Assembly (NCBI RefSeq): GCF_020171465.1
Contig: NZ_JAIUZR010000003.1
Coordinates: 744,001 to 808,000 of the forward strand
Reading direction: 5' to 3'
DNA: 64,000 nt
From: Lutimonas saemankumensis
Lineage (GTDB): Bacteria; Bacteroidota; Bacteroidia; Flavobacteriales; Flavobacteriaceae
Part shown: positions 7,976-16,986 of the stretch, piece by piece
Layout: the number at the start of each line of letters is the position of its first letter
Position numbering within the stretch: position 1 is the stretch's first letter
Notes under the pieces: model-generated
Told to the model about the DNA's origin: nothing
Seen by the model: only the letters and a program-made list of their open reading frames with translations
Database searches by the model: none
Made by a program: the position numbers and the translations under genes

Positions 7976-9684
7976 GTCTTGAAGCAAAATCACAAGAGTT
8001 AAAAGACTTGGTATCTACATACGATACTCAATGGTTTCTTGGTGATCTCTCTGGCCTTATGAAGAATATCGCTTCAGGAAGAGCACAAGACCAACTTGGC
8101 AAGCTTTCTTCTCCTATGCGACAAATGTATTTTCTCGCTGGTTTGCTGGTATCATCTGATGATACTAATGGAATAGATATGCGATACACTCCTGACAAAT
8201 GGAATCAAATTGTAGAACTACTAAATGAAATTGAACGGGAATACGACAAACTCTTCTTCCCCAAACCAGATGAAGAAATTGATGAGGAATGGAAAAAAAT
8301 AAGACAAGTTGCCATTCCATCCTTCCTTTCCTATTTCAACCAAGGTCCTTTGAACTATGAAGAACAGACCATCAATTGGGTAAATGATCTTTACTCTCAA
8401 CTTGACGTAACGATTGAAGCAGAAACAGGTGTAAAAACGAGTGATTTCATTCAGTTCTACAACAACTTAGATGATCTAGTACAGCGGAAGTTTCAAGGTT
8501 TCAGTACAAGAAAAGACCTATTTCAAGATGAATGGTTGACCTACACCAAAATCCAAATGGGTGTTATTGATGAAGCTCCAGAGGTAATTAAAAAACTCGG
8601 TGAAGAAAGAAGACCTCTTTATACTTTCATGGCTGACCATGGAATCATTAATCGGTTCAAACCAGAAGATTTGGTAACCGCTGAATTGCCACTTGAAAAG
8701 GTCAATGCTATACTTCCTATTCTCACCTGTTCCAGAAACCAAAGCGATTTTCTTTATTATACTTCTACGAGACCCAGCAATCCGCTATATGAATTCCCAA
8801 TTATTGATATTGGAAATGACCTATTTCAGGTTTTTGAAGTTAAGCAGGTCATTCATGCTATTGACGATTTGCTAGAAAGAGTATGCTCTAAAAACGCAAA
8901 AGCAAAGGATAAACTGATTGATAGAAAAGGAAAGCTGCTTGAAAAGCGAATTGTAGAGATTTTTAAGAAGTTTTTCAAAAAAAATTTTAAAGTATTCGAA
9001 GGATACTATGTTGATGGTTGTGAGCAGGATATTCTATTTCTTTGGAAAGATTATGCTTTTATCATTGAAGCGAAAGGATACAATCTTCGCGAACCATTAC
9101 GTGATCCAAACAAAGCCTTCGTTAGGATAAAGGACGACTTTAAAGCCAGCATCGGTTATGGTTATGTACAAACCAAGCGAGTTGAACAAAAATTCGTTGA
9201 CCAAGTACCACTTCGCATTGAAGACAAAGATGGCAACCTGATTGAGGAAATTGACACGACCAAATACGAAGAGAATGACTTTTCGATAATTGTGAACATC
9301 AATTCCTTTGGTCAAATCCAGAATGATCTATCAACTTTATTAGAAGTTGGTGAGGATGATGTCTATCCATGGGTCGTAAAACTTGACGATTTGGAAACCT
9401 TTTTACTGACAATGATTTCGAAGAAAAAGAGACCTCAGGATTTCATCGACTATCTTTTACTAAGAGAAGAATTGCACGGCAAACTCATCTGTTCAGATGA
9501 ACTTGAGGTATCTGGAGGATTCTTGACGGGTGCTATTTCGGAAAGCAAAATCGAAAAAGCTGACACGATAGTTACCACACCGGATTTGCCAGCAATTTTT
9601 GATGAACAATACAACAAGGGAATGGGCTTTGAAAACGAGAAATTATTGGCTGAAAAGAAAAGTGGGAAGTACATATTTTGGTAA
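7972..9684 (+). CDS. Type I RM operon-associated PD-(D/E)XK nuclease-like protein
   Basis: The 570-residue protein has no recognised full-length family. Its middle shows a restriction-type nuclease core: a helix with Glu ('LLEKRIVEIF', about residues 322-331), Asp353 within 'CEQDILFL', and 'IIEAKG' (Glu366, Lys368). This gives the D-x12-ExK spacing of PD-(D/E)XK enzymes. The N-terminal 300 residues are largely helical and unrecognised. It overlaps hsdS by ATGA, so it is a fourth cistron of the hsd operon, which implies a linked job such as an extra effector nuclease. The catalytic reading is inferred from motif spacing only. Confidence 0.7.
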   Translation: MSLEAKSQELKDLVSTYDTQWFLGDLSGLMKNIASGRAQDQLGKLSSPMRQMYFLAGLLVSSDDTNGIDMRYTPDKWNQIVELLNEIEREYDKLFFPKPDEEIDEEWKKIRQVAIPSFLSYFNQGPLNYEEQTINWVNDLYSQLDVTIEAETGVKTSDFIQFYNNLDDLVQRKFQGFSTRKDLFQDEWLTYTKIQMGVIDEAPEVIKKLGEERRPLYTFMADHGIINRFKPEDLVTAELPLEKVNAILPILTCSRNQSDFLYYTSTRPSNPLYEFPIIDIGNDLFQVFEVKQVIHAIDDLLERVCSKNAKAKDKLIDRKGKLLEKRIVEIFKKFFKKNFKVFEGYYVDGCEQDILFLWKDYAFIIEAKGYNLREPLRDPNKAFVRIKDDFKASIGYGYVQTKRVEQKFVDQVPLRIEDKDGNLIEEIDTTKYEENDFSIIVNINSFGQIQNDLSTLLEVGEDDVYPWVVKLDDLETFLLTMISKKKRPQDFIDYLLLREELHGKLICSDELEVSGGFLTGAISESKIEKADTIVTTPDLPAIFDEQYNKGMGFENEKLLAEKKSGKYIFW

Positions 9685-9962
9685 AGCCATCGCACACTTG
9701 TAAGCACATTTACAGGTCACACCAGGCCAACGCTTGACCAAAACCTGCAAAAGAGCTTCCAAGTCCCTGCCCTAGAAAAGAGAAATTTTAAAAAATACCC
9801 CACCGCACAGGACGACATTGAAAATGAAGACTAAAACGAAAAGAAAAATAAAGTACCAAACCACAACAGGTCAAACTTTCTTTAGTTCCATTTTGAAAAA
9901 GAAAGAAGTAAGTATAGAACCTGTTTTATTGACTTAAAAAAAATAGATACGTTTATATATAA
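9685..9962. other. Intergenic gap between hsd operon and GIY-YIG gene
   Basis: These 278 bp hold no convincing gene. The first half is richer in C than its neighbours and has frequent stops. The second half has a 37-codon open frame (9824-9937, ATG to TAA) coding a very basic peptide, with no recognisable similarity, which I do not call as a gene. No clear terminator hairpin was seen. It marks the break between the RM operon and the next transcription unit. Confidence 0.5.
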
Positions 9963-10820
9963 ATGATCAATTCAAATATGAATAAACGACCACAAACCAT
10001 ACAAATATTTCTCCCGGATGGGTCACCCACGAGTATTCGGGAGGCTGAGATAACCAACAGACTTGTGAAGGCAATACTCTTTCCCAGAAATAAGATGCAA
10101 GAAGCCTCAAAACGAGAAATTGTGCACCATACTGGAGTGTATTTTTTATTTGGGACCAATGAAGACAGTTCAAAATCTGTAGTTTACATCGGTGAGGGAG
10201 AAAATTGTTTTAATCGAATTCGATCCCATAATAGAAAAAAAGATTTTTGGACGCATTGTGTAATCGTAACCACCAAAACAGATGAATACACTAAAACAGA
10301 TGGAAAATATCTTGAATATTTTTGTTTAGAAAGGGCCAAGGAGATAGATCGTTACAAAATTGATAACGATACTGGTTCGAAAAAGCCCTCATTATCAGAA
10401 AGTCGAGAATATGATTTACTTGACAATTTTGAAACTGCCAAGATGCTTTTAGCAACATTAGGATATCCCATTTTTGAGGATAAAAGAAAATCTAAAAGAA
10501 ATCGTGAAGTGTTTACCTGTAAGGGGAAAAAAGCGATTGCTAGTGGCGAATTAATTGACGATGGTATTGTGGTTCTTAAAGGAGGGAAGTGCAATTTAGT
10601 GGAAACTCCTACCGCTGGAAACTGGATAAGAAACATGCGTCAGCGATTAATAGATGATGATGTATTAATTGAAGACAATGGAGTACTGGTGTTTCAAAAG
10701 GATCATATTTTTAATTCACCAAGTGCAGCTGCAGGAACCATTCTTGCCAGAAGGGCTAATGGTTGGAAAGAATGGAAGAATAAAGAAGGTATGACTTTGG
10801 ATGAGTTGAAGAGAAAGTAA
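9963..10820 (+). CDS. GIY-YIG nuclease-family protein with C-terminal DUF4357
   Basis: The 285-residue protein has a GIY-YIG fold starting at 'TGVYFLFG' (57-64; GVY replaces GIY) and 'VYIGEGEN' (74-81), with the conserved Arg85 and a later Glu in 'YLEYFCLERA'. The C-terminal part ('NSPSAAAGTILARRANGWKEWK', about 250-271, quoted in part) matches the DUF4357 module found after GIY-YIG in bacterial defence loci. There is no membrane segment. It lies 14 bp upstream of an unknown 539-residue gene, so the three downstream genes probably form an operon. A cutting role on invading DNA or RNA is inferred; an ATG three codons later could also be the start. Confidence 0.82.
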   Translation: MINSNMNKRPQTIQIFLPDGSPTSIREAEITNRLVKAILFPRNKMQEASKREIVHHTGVYFLFGTNEDSSKSVVYIGEGENCFNRIRSHNRKKDFWTHCVIVTTKTDEYTKTDGKYLEYFCLERAKEIDRYKIDNDTGSKKPSLSESREYDLLDNFETAKMLLATLGYPIFEDKRKSKRNREVFTCKGKKAIASGELIDDGIVVLKGGKCNLVETPTAGNWIRNMRQRLIDDDVLIEDNGVLVFQKDHIFNSPSAAAGTILARRANGWKEWKNKEGMTLDELKRK

Positions 10821-10834
10821 TCTTAATTGAAAAA

Positions 10835-12454
10835 ATGGCCACTTACGTTATTGATAAAAATGAAGCCAGAGTTCCTTTTTTAGGAGATCGAATGTCTTTT
10901 ATTACGGGTTTAGATCCCTTAGGACTTCAGAATACATCAAATAAGGTTTATACTTATTTGATGGCTGGATTGAACAATGTAACCTCTCATATTAGAAACT
11001 ATAGTTTTTATTGTTGGTTACTAGATGAATATGCCAAAATAATTACGTCAACAAATCCTTATGAGCAACAAAGGTTTATTAGAAGAGCGGAATATATGAT
11101 TGCATTATTATCGTATCATTCGGAAATATTAGGAATTAATGGTAGACAATATGCTCAAAAAAGGTTTGAAGAGAATCTTCAAGAATTTGATTTAGAAAAG
11201 GGAACTTTCAATACTGATGGATCTACTCCGAATACTTATTGGCAATATTATTTAGGGATCTTTGGCCAGTATTATGTCGGATCACTTAGGCAAATTGGAT
11301 TGATTGATGAACCAATAAATGCTGAGGGCAAACCATTGGGGATATACAGAACAACCTCATCACAAGAAGATATTAATATTTGCGGTAAAGATTTAGCAAA
11401 GGCATTTGATGAGAATATTTCTGATGATGGAAAGATCAAGTTTTTGGATTGTATCGCTAAAGGAAAAGTGAGTATAGAGGAACTTGAAGAATTGGCATTA
11501 GATTTCAACTTAAAGGCGATTAAGAAGAAAAGTAAGGAGTGTGATTTACTGATCGAATTACTCTTAGACGTAAATGAACCTACCTTACTTAAAGAAGAAC
11601 CTAGCTTCTCACGAAAAGAAACCTTAATTCATATTCTAAAATTTTTATCCAACTATAGTTTTGAGAAGTTTGAGCAGCATGATTTCACCATGTTTGCCTA
11701 TGATGTAAAAGGTAAAGTAAATGGAATTATTGACGAGACCTTGACGGGTTGGTATTTATATCAATTTAGTGAGTATTGGCAGGTTGCTTTAACAGGTCTA
11801 TTTAATGGTTGTTTAAATTGGCTTGAAAGAGAAAAAGGACCTGGTTGGATGCCCATCAATGAATTTGTTCAGGGGTGTACAAATGATATTATCAAATATA
11901 TTAATAATGAGAACCTTCTTGATACTGACAAGGGTATTAGCGATTTAGTTTCGGATGTGGAAATATATACTGAAAAAGAGTTGTACGTAAAACTCGTGAG
12001 AAGCAAATCGGAAGAAAGAATGTCATATGGTCTCCTGCTCGTTTTAAGATTATTCAAGGTGAACGAATCATATTTACCTTTTCTAAGATCTTATTCTAAC
12101 AATAACGAAATCAGTAATAACCAGGATAATCAGGAGGTACTTAATTATTACCTCGGATTCAAAAGTTCACTGAATCTTAATCTAGTTACATTTATATCTG
12201 ATTTCCTTTTAAATAAAATTATCCATAGACATCAATATGTTGCCTATCGTAAAATGGGTGGTGGATCGCAGTCTACTCAGAAGTTTATTATTGAAGACGG
12301 CTATTTAAGAATAATTGGCAACTTCGATCCAGGCTTTACAAGTCCGAGGATTGTTAGTTTATTAGAATTTCTACAAGATTTAAATCTTCTTGATAAAGAT
12401 TTTAGACTAACTGATAAGGGTAATGAACTTTTAAATGTCTATAAGGATGATTGA
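10835..12454 (+). CDS. Unknown 539-residue defence-island protein
   Basis: I do not recognise a named family with confidence. Residues 39-67 hold the most distinctive stretch: Tyr-rich, 'YLMAGLNNVTSHIRNYSFY' followed by 'CWLLDEY'. This resembles the 'pGxsxxTxRxRYyxFxxWl' motif I recall from DUF6361-type proteins of defence islands. The rest is helical with many Leu, Glu and aromatic residues and a C-terminal winged-helix-like end ('LLEFLQDLNLLDKDFRLTDKG'). No nuclease, ATPase or membrane motif was seen. It overlaps the downstream PLD-like gene by 8-20 bp and follows the GIY-YIG gene by 14 bp, which argues that the three products work together. Confidence 0.6.
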   Translation: MATYVIDKNEARVPFLGDRMSFITGLDPLGLQNTSNKVYTYLMAGLNNVTSHIRNYSFYCWLLDEYAKIITSTNPYEQQRFIRRAEYMIALLSYHSEILGINGRQYAQKRFEENLQEFDLEKGTFNTDGSTPNTYWQYYLGIFGQYYVGSLRQIGLIDEPINAEGKPLGIYRTTSSQEDINICGKDLAKAFDENISDDGKIKFLDCIAKGKVSIEELEELALDFNLKAIKKKSKECDLLIELLLDVNEPTLLKEEPSFSRKETLIHILKFLSNYSFEKFEQHDFTMFAYDVKGKVNGIIDETLTGWYLYQFSEYWQVALTGLFNGCLNWLEREKGPGWMPINEFVQGCTNDIIKYINNENLLDTDKGISDLVSDVEIYTEKELYVKLVRSKSEERMSYGLLLVLRLFKVNESYLPFLRSYSNNNEISNNQDNQEVLNYYLGFKSSLNLNLVTFISDFLLNKIIHRHQYVAYRKMGGGSQSTQKFIIEDGYLRIIGNFDPGFTSPRIVSLLEFLQDLNLLDKDFRLTDKGNELLNVYKDD

Positions 12455-15311
12455 AAGACAGAATATCCTTGACTTAATAGGTAGAAATAAAAGTAAATAT
12501 TCATCCTGTATTATAACAAGTTTTTCTTTTGATTTTAATTATTTCGAAGGAAGGGTTATGTCCGTTCTAAGACACGCCAATATAAAAAATGTCAACGTAT
12601 TTGTCGATGGAAAATTTCTGGAAAAACACCTAGAAGAAACTACAGGAAATGAGTTTAAACATCATAAATCTTATAGTCTCATCCCAGTTTATGAAATTGG
12701 TGTCTTTCATCCTAAAATCATGCTGCTTACAGGACCTAAACATGGTTTGTTAGTTATCGGTTCAGGAAATCTTACATCTTCCGGCTTAAGTACCAATGAT
12801 GAAGTATGGGGAGCGTTTCATTTAAACTCAATTGACAGCCCAAATACACCTCTTTTTGCTGAAGTATGGAAATATTTACAGCAATATATTAATAGAGTTA
12901 AAGGATTTAATACACAGAAGTTAAGTTGGATAAATCAATATTCGCCCTGGCTTAAAGAAATTGAGGAGTTTGATTCTGATAATTTTATAGAGATCAACAA
13001 AGATTTGTCATTAAGGTTTTTGGGCAACTATCCTAAAAGTTCAATATATCAGCAGTTGGAAGGTATTCTTCCAAAGGAAAGGATAGAAAAATTAACAATT
13101 ATATCACCCTACTTTGATATAAATGGAAAGGTGTTGGAGAACTTCCAGAACGATTTTGATATTGATAAAATGATTTGCATTACTGATTCAGATTTTGGCT
13201 TATTACCTACAAAATTAAATGATCATTTGTGTCAAGTAATTCCGTTTTATGATTGGAAGAATTGTATCAAAGAATTTGATGCTAAGTTTAATCGTCTCCA
13301 TGCGAAAATATTTCAGTTTGAATATGAAAATGGTTGGGAGTATTTTGTTTTAGGAAGCGCAAATTCTACTATCCATGGATTAGGTTCAAATATTGAGAAG
13401 GCCAAAAATGGTGAAGCAAGTATTGTTTTAAAAAGGAAAGGCACCAATGGATTCCTTGCAGATCTTGGGATAAGTATTAAAGCTGCAGCAGCTATTGATT
13501 TACGCTCATTTATTAAACCGTCTTCTCGACCATCTGATGAGATTGTTGCAATTCATGTAATTACGAGAATTGAACATGCTGAAATAAATGGAAATAAGCT
13601 CAATGTATATTTCAAAACTAAACCGGAAGTAGAAAGTGAACTTTTTATCTTTAGTTCTGACAATTCGATTATTGAAACGAAGAAATTATTAGAGTCAGAG
13701 AAAGAGCAAACATTTGATCTGGAAATTTTTGAGGGTTGTTTCAAATTAGCCTTATTTAAGCAAAGTGAACGTATATCAAATTTTTTCTTTATCGATGATG
13801 TTTCCTATTTGTCTAAAACAAATCCGGATCCTAAATATGCGAGTCTAAGCCAAGTTCTGGAAACCTTGATTTCTGATCCTGAGAATGCAGACTATTTGGG
13901 TTTATTTGAGCATTTAGACTATGCTTGGGTAGAAGATGAATTGGATACTAAAAATGCAAATTCCAGGGGTGTATATCCAACGCGAAAGACTGGGAATAGG
14001 TCTGGAAAGAGTTATAAAGAACTGTCACCAGAAGAGTTCGATAGTCTGAGTTCAGTTCAATCCAAGGAAATGGAAGTTTTAAATGATCCAAGTGTTCAAA
14101 TTGCAGATTTATTAAGTCTAACTTCAAAAGGTCTACTAGTTGCTAAGAATGATTTTGAGGAGAGTGTTGAGGAGAAATTAACTAATTTATCTGAAGATGA
14201 AGACGGAACAAAGGATGATTTGATTACTGAAATTTCTGTAGTTAAAGACTCTGGGGAATTGGTTAGAAAGGCAATAATAGGATATCTTAATAAGGCTAGA
14301 AAATTCTATTTATATAATTTACAAGAATTCATAAATTCTAAATCCTTATTCAATGTGCCAAATAGACCAATGGTATACAAAGATCTGTCTTACATGTCAA
14401 TAGCATTAAATTTGATTCATATTTTTTACGAAAAAGGATTTTCAAAATATAGAAAAATATTTGCTGTAAATTATGATCATAAATATGAATTAAAAATCAG
14501 ACAGATTGAAAAACTTTACAGTCTTGAACGAATTGATAACAACGACCCTAACAGAATAAACCTAGTATATTATGGTGTTGAGTTAAAAATGTTCGAGAAA
14601 GTTCAAAATCAATTTGACAAATTAGATTTGAAACTTTGGGTTCATCAAGATGAATACCAAGTAAAATCGCTTCCCGTAAGGTATATTTTACATGGTAATT
14701 ATAAAGGTGAAGGAGGTTCTAATGTCAAATCATATTTAATTGAAATGTTAGGTAGTTATCTAATAAACGCTAATTCTACAAGTGGTTTTAAAAAATATGA
14801 ATACGAATCATTAAATGATAAAACAAAATCACTTCGAAATTCTATTTTTGAAAGAGCAACATTTTTATGTTTAAATCTTCATTGGAAAGATTCTGAATTG
14901 GATTTACGAAATATACTTTTGTTAGATTTATTACATTTTGTCTTACCTGTTTACATTACAAGAGAAAGTATTAAAAGCATAGAAGACAATTTGATATCTA
15001 CCTATGAAACATATAAGAAGAAAGATACTTTTTTTGATTCTAACCTAAGTCACTTTATCAAGTCACTTTTACCAAATTATATGATTTGGAAAAGAAATTT
15101 CGATCATGACAGACAAGCCATTTTAGGATTGGTTTCAGACTTGTCTATCGGAGATTATGTATTCAGCAGTAAAATAGGTTTTGCAAAAATTCATCACAAA
15201 GAAAAGGGACTTCTTCGGTTAGAAAAGGCGGGATTGCCTTGGGATGAATTGATCAAAAAAAACACCTTAAAGATAACCTATCCTGGAGCTAAGATTTTGA
15301 GATTTGCCTAA
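12435..15311 (+). CDS. Large protein with two PLD-like motif sets
   Basis: The 958-residue protein has two phospholipase-D-superfamily motif sets, the arrangement of a two-lobed PLD active site. The first is His92-x-Lys94 with 'GSGNLTSSG' (109-117). The second is 'HAKIF' near residue 290 with 'GSANSTIHG' near 306-314. Both lack the canonical Asp six residues after the Lys, as many PLD-like nucleases do. Residues beyond about 340 are unrecognised and mostly helical, with an acidic stretch at about 575-600. PLD-like proteins in defence loci often cut nucleic acid (DISARM DrmC and DpdK are examples from established knowledge). It overlaps the upstream gene; a start at 12447 would shorten the overlap to 8 bp. 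Substrate unknown. Confidence 0.75.
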   Translation: MSIRMIERQNILDLIGRNKSKYSSCIITSFSFDFNYFEGRVMSVLRHANIKNVNVFVDGKFLEKHLEETTGNEFKHHKSYSLIPVYEIGVFHPKIMLLTGPKHGLLVIGSGNLTSSGLSTNDEVWGAFHLNSIDSPNTPLFAEVWKYLQQYINRVKGFNTQKLSWINQYSPWLKEIEEFDSDNFIEINKDLSLRFLGNYPKSSIYQQLEGILPKERIEKLTIISPYFDINGKVLENFQNDFDIDKMICITDSDFGLLPTKLNDHLCQVIPFYDWKNCIKEFDAKFNRLHAKIFQFEYENGWEYFVLGSANSTIHGLGSNIEKAKNGEASIVLKRKGTNGFLADLGISIKAAAAIDLRSFIKPSSRPSDEIVAIHVITRIEHAEINGNKLNVYFKTKPEVESELFIFSSDNSIIETKKLLESEKEQTFDLEIFEGCFKLALFKQSERISNFFFIDDVSYLSKTNPDPKYASLSQVLETLISDPENADYLGLFEHLDYAWVEDELDTKNANSRGVYPTRKTGNRSGKSYKELSPEEFDSLSSVQSKEMEVLNDPSVQIADLLSLTSKGLLVAKNDFEESVEEKLTNLSEDEDGTKDDLITEISVVKDSGELVRKAIIGYLNKARKFYLYNLQEFINSKSLFNVPNRPMVYKDLSYMSIALNLIHIFYEKGFSKYRKIFAVNYDHKYELKIRQIEKLYSLERIDNNDPNRINLVYYGVELKMFEKVQNQFDKLDLKLWVHQDEYQVKSLPVRYILHGNYKGEGGSNVKSYLIEMLGSYLINANSTSGFKKYEYESLNDKTKSLRNSIFERATFLCLNLHWKDSELDLRNILLLDLLHFVLPVYITRESIKSIEDNLISTYETYKKKDTFFDSNLSHFIKSLLPNYMIWKRNFDHDRQAILGLVSDLSIGDYVFSSKIGFAKIHHKEKGLLRLEKAGLPWDELIKKNTLKITYPGAKILRFA

Positions 15312-15430
15312 AAGGAGTAGACCAATTTGAAGAAGAACATATCCATTTTGGTAAAGATGGGAATTTTAAGAACTGGGAAGAAGTAGTTCAGTATTTAGTG
15401 GAAAAAGAAAACATTCAACTCAAGCATTGA
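15293..15430 (+). pseudogene. Orphan C-terminal gene fragment
   Basis: After the PLD-like gene, another frame stays open for 45 codons, from just after a TAA at 15290-15292 to TGA at 15428-15430, without any ATG. Its translation looks protein-like: acidic, with 'EEEHIHFGKDGNFKNWEEVV' and then a helical end. It has no start or identified parent. I read it as the 3' end of a gene lost by deletion at the edge of the island. Confidence 0.35.
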
Positions 15431-15448
15431 TTTAATAATCAATAAATA

Positions 15449-15620
15449 CAGATAAAAAGAAGAAACCTTTTTCAGTTCTCGTCTTTGCTTCTGACTTGTT
15501 TGAGTAGGGGCGTAGGAGCAGTCTTCGAGCAAAGCGGCTTAGACTGTGAAGGAGCAAACAAGGAAGCCAAGCAACAGAGAAATGAAAGTAGTTTTGAACT
15601 TTTAACTGGATGCTTTGAAA
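15449..15620 (+). repeat. Dispersed hairpin repeat, copy A
   Basis: This is the first of four similar elements (see also 16756, 18243, 27200). The shared core begins 'CCTTTTTCAGTTCTCGTC' and contains an inner stem (GCAGTCT pairing with AGACTGT, one G-T wobble here, at 15518-15547). It ends 'AAGCAACAGAGAAATGAAAG'. The outer arms are also complementary with mismatches ('GCTTCTGACTTGTTTG' against 'CAAACAAGGAAGCCAAGC'). It lies between the defence island and the 3' end of the hydrolase gene. It is non-coding in my reading. Confidence 0.85.
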
Positions 15621-15644
15621 ACTCTGATAACTATGAAATCAACC

Positions 15645-16601
15645 CTATTCCTCCAATTCCTTTAAAAAATCCCCAATAACCATATTGTTCTGAACAGGAT
15701 TATCATGCATCGTAACATGAGCCGCATCCTCAATAACAGCCATTTTAGAACCCGGAGTCAGACTTTGAAAATATTGGACTGTTTCAGGACGAGCCTCGTC
15801 ATACTCTCCGCAAACATACAGGGTTGGGACCTTGATTTCAGGGAGTTTGTCAGCACGCTCGTAATTCATTAATGTTCCTGTGGCGGTAAATTCACTCGGC
15901 CCCCACATATAATTATAGACATTCAAATTGGCCCCTGCAAACGTACTGTCCATATTGGCATCCCAGGGTAATTTTCGCGCTACATAACGTTGGTAAAAAA
16001 CAGTAATGGCATGTTCATAGGATGGGGTATCGAAGGTGTTATTTTCAACACTGGTTTTTATATCGGTTTGGATCGAGTCAGGAAGCGTTGAAATTAATGC
16101 ATCAGCGTCTTTGGACCATTTGGAAACACTTAAGGCAGGACTCGCAAAGATCATGGCTTTTACATGATCCGGGTAGCTAAGATAATAGTCTATACCAAGC
16201 ATGGTACCCCATGAATGGCCATAAAGATAAAACTCCTTTAAGCCCAGCGTTTTCCTGAGTTGCTCAACTTGCTCCACATAGGCCTCAACAGTCATCAACG
16301 TGGTATCAATGTCCCGATCGGACCTTCCGCAACCTAACTGATCAAAAAATATAACAGGACGGTCCTTACCCAGGTCAGCCATCGGATTGAGATAGTAACT
16401 TGTAAAACCCGGCCCTCCGTGCAAGAGTAAAAGAGGTGTATTGTCTCCCTCTCCAACAACTTTATACCATACTTTTCCGCCAGTAACATCGATAAATCCT
16501 TCTCCCTGAGTTAATTTGTTGTTTGGCTGGGGCTGGCATCCCAGTATAAAAAATAAAATTAGTGTAAGAGCAGTATAGATAAAATATCTCGAATTTTTCA
16601 T
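15645..16601 (-). CDS. Proline iminopeptidase-like alpha/beta-hydrolase lipoprotein (S33)
   Basis: The product of about 318 residues starts with a lipoprotein signal ('FFILGCQ', Cys near residue 22). The alpha/beta-hydrolase fold shows 'LLHGGPGFTSYY' (oxyanion HGGPG), 'FFDQLGCGRSDR', the nucleophile elbow 'GHSWG', an acid in 'CGEYDEARP' and the His in 'EDAAHVTMHDNP'. These are marks of the prolyl aminopeptidase/S33 group, which removes N-terminal proline from peptides. I chose the ATG at 16601 over the GTG one codon upstream. The gene is flanked by repeat copies A (downstream) and B (upstream). The exact substrate is uncertain. Confidence 0.85.
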   Translation of the reverse strand: MKNSRYFIYTALTLILFFILGCQPQPNNKLTQGEGFIDVTGGKVWYKVVGEGDNTPLLLLHGGPGFTSYYLNPMADLGKDRPVIFFDQLGCGRSDRDIDTTLMTVEAYVEQVEQLRKTLGLKEFYLYGHSWGTMLGIDYYLSYPDHVKAMIFASPALSVSKWSKDADALISTLPDSIQTDIKTSVENNTFDTPSYEHAITVFYQRYVARKLPWDANMDSTFAGANLNVYNYMWGPSEFTATGTLMNYERADKLPEIKVPTLYVCGEYDEARPETVQYFQSLTPGSKMAVIEDAAHVTMHDNPVQNNMVIGDFLKELEE

Positions 16602-16604
16602 CAC

Positions 16605-16986
16605 ATTTTGGTTTTACTAGTTGATACTTTGATTAAAAAATTTGGTCTATCTCAAAGATACGAAGAATTGAATTTTCGGCTCAGCAAGACGATTGTATTC
16701 CATTTGCTTCATGATATTTAGAAGCTTTAGAAGTAATTGCTCAATTCAATACATGCAGATAAAAAGAAGAAACCTTTTTCAGTTCTCGTCTTTGCTTCTG
16801 ACTTGTTTGAGTAGGGCGGAGGAGCAGTCTTCGAGCAAAGCGGCTTAGACTGCGAAGGAGCAAACAAGGAAGTCAAGCAACAGAGAAATGAAAGCCGTTT
16901 TGAACTTTTATCTGTATGCTTTGAAAATACCCGGATTGCAAGCAAAAATATCTCAGCAGGCTAAAAGGTTCGATGCTATGATACGC
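16605..16986. other. Gene-free stretch containing repeat copy B
   Basis: This stretch holds no gene. Its centre is repeat copy B. The flanks (16605-16750 and 16930-16986) show no further structure that I could recognise. Open frames on either strand here lie mostly on the repeat and are not taken as genes. Confidence 0.6.
16756..16928 (+). repeat. Dispersed hairpin repeat, copy B
   Basis: Copy B is close to copy A over its full length and in the same orientation. Its inner stem is perfect (GCAGTCT at about 16824-16830 and AGACTGC at about 16847-16853) around the loop 'TCGAGCAAAGCGGCTT'. It sits between the start of the hydrolase gene and the end of the DUF1566-like gene. A and B are thus direct repeats about 1.3 kb apart that bracket the hydrolase. 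Confidence 0.88.

Noticed and set aside
9824-9937. 37-codon basic open frame between hsd operon and GIY-YIG gene
   Set aside because: It is short, Lys/Thr-rich from simple sequence, and has no clear ribosome-binding context or similarity.
9963-10820. GIY-YIG protein as a homing endonuclease in a mobile intron
   Set aside because: It stands as a separate operon gene with a DUF4357 tail. No intron or inserted host gene is around it.
15449-16928. Integron attC sites explaining repeats A and B
   Set aside because: The element is an imperfect inverted repeat like attC, but the core-site pattern (GTTRRRY/RYYYAAC) was not found and no integrase gene is in the window.
16727-16945. Minus-strand open frame of 72 codons over repeat copy B, and the N-terminal extension of the 26370 gene over repeat copy D
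   Set aside because: Both are translations of the repeat DNA and share similar peptides for that reason only. No signal of coding selection is visible.
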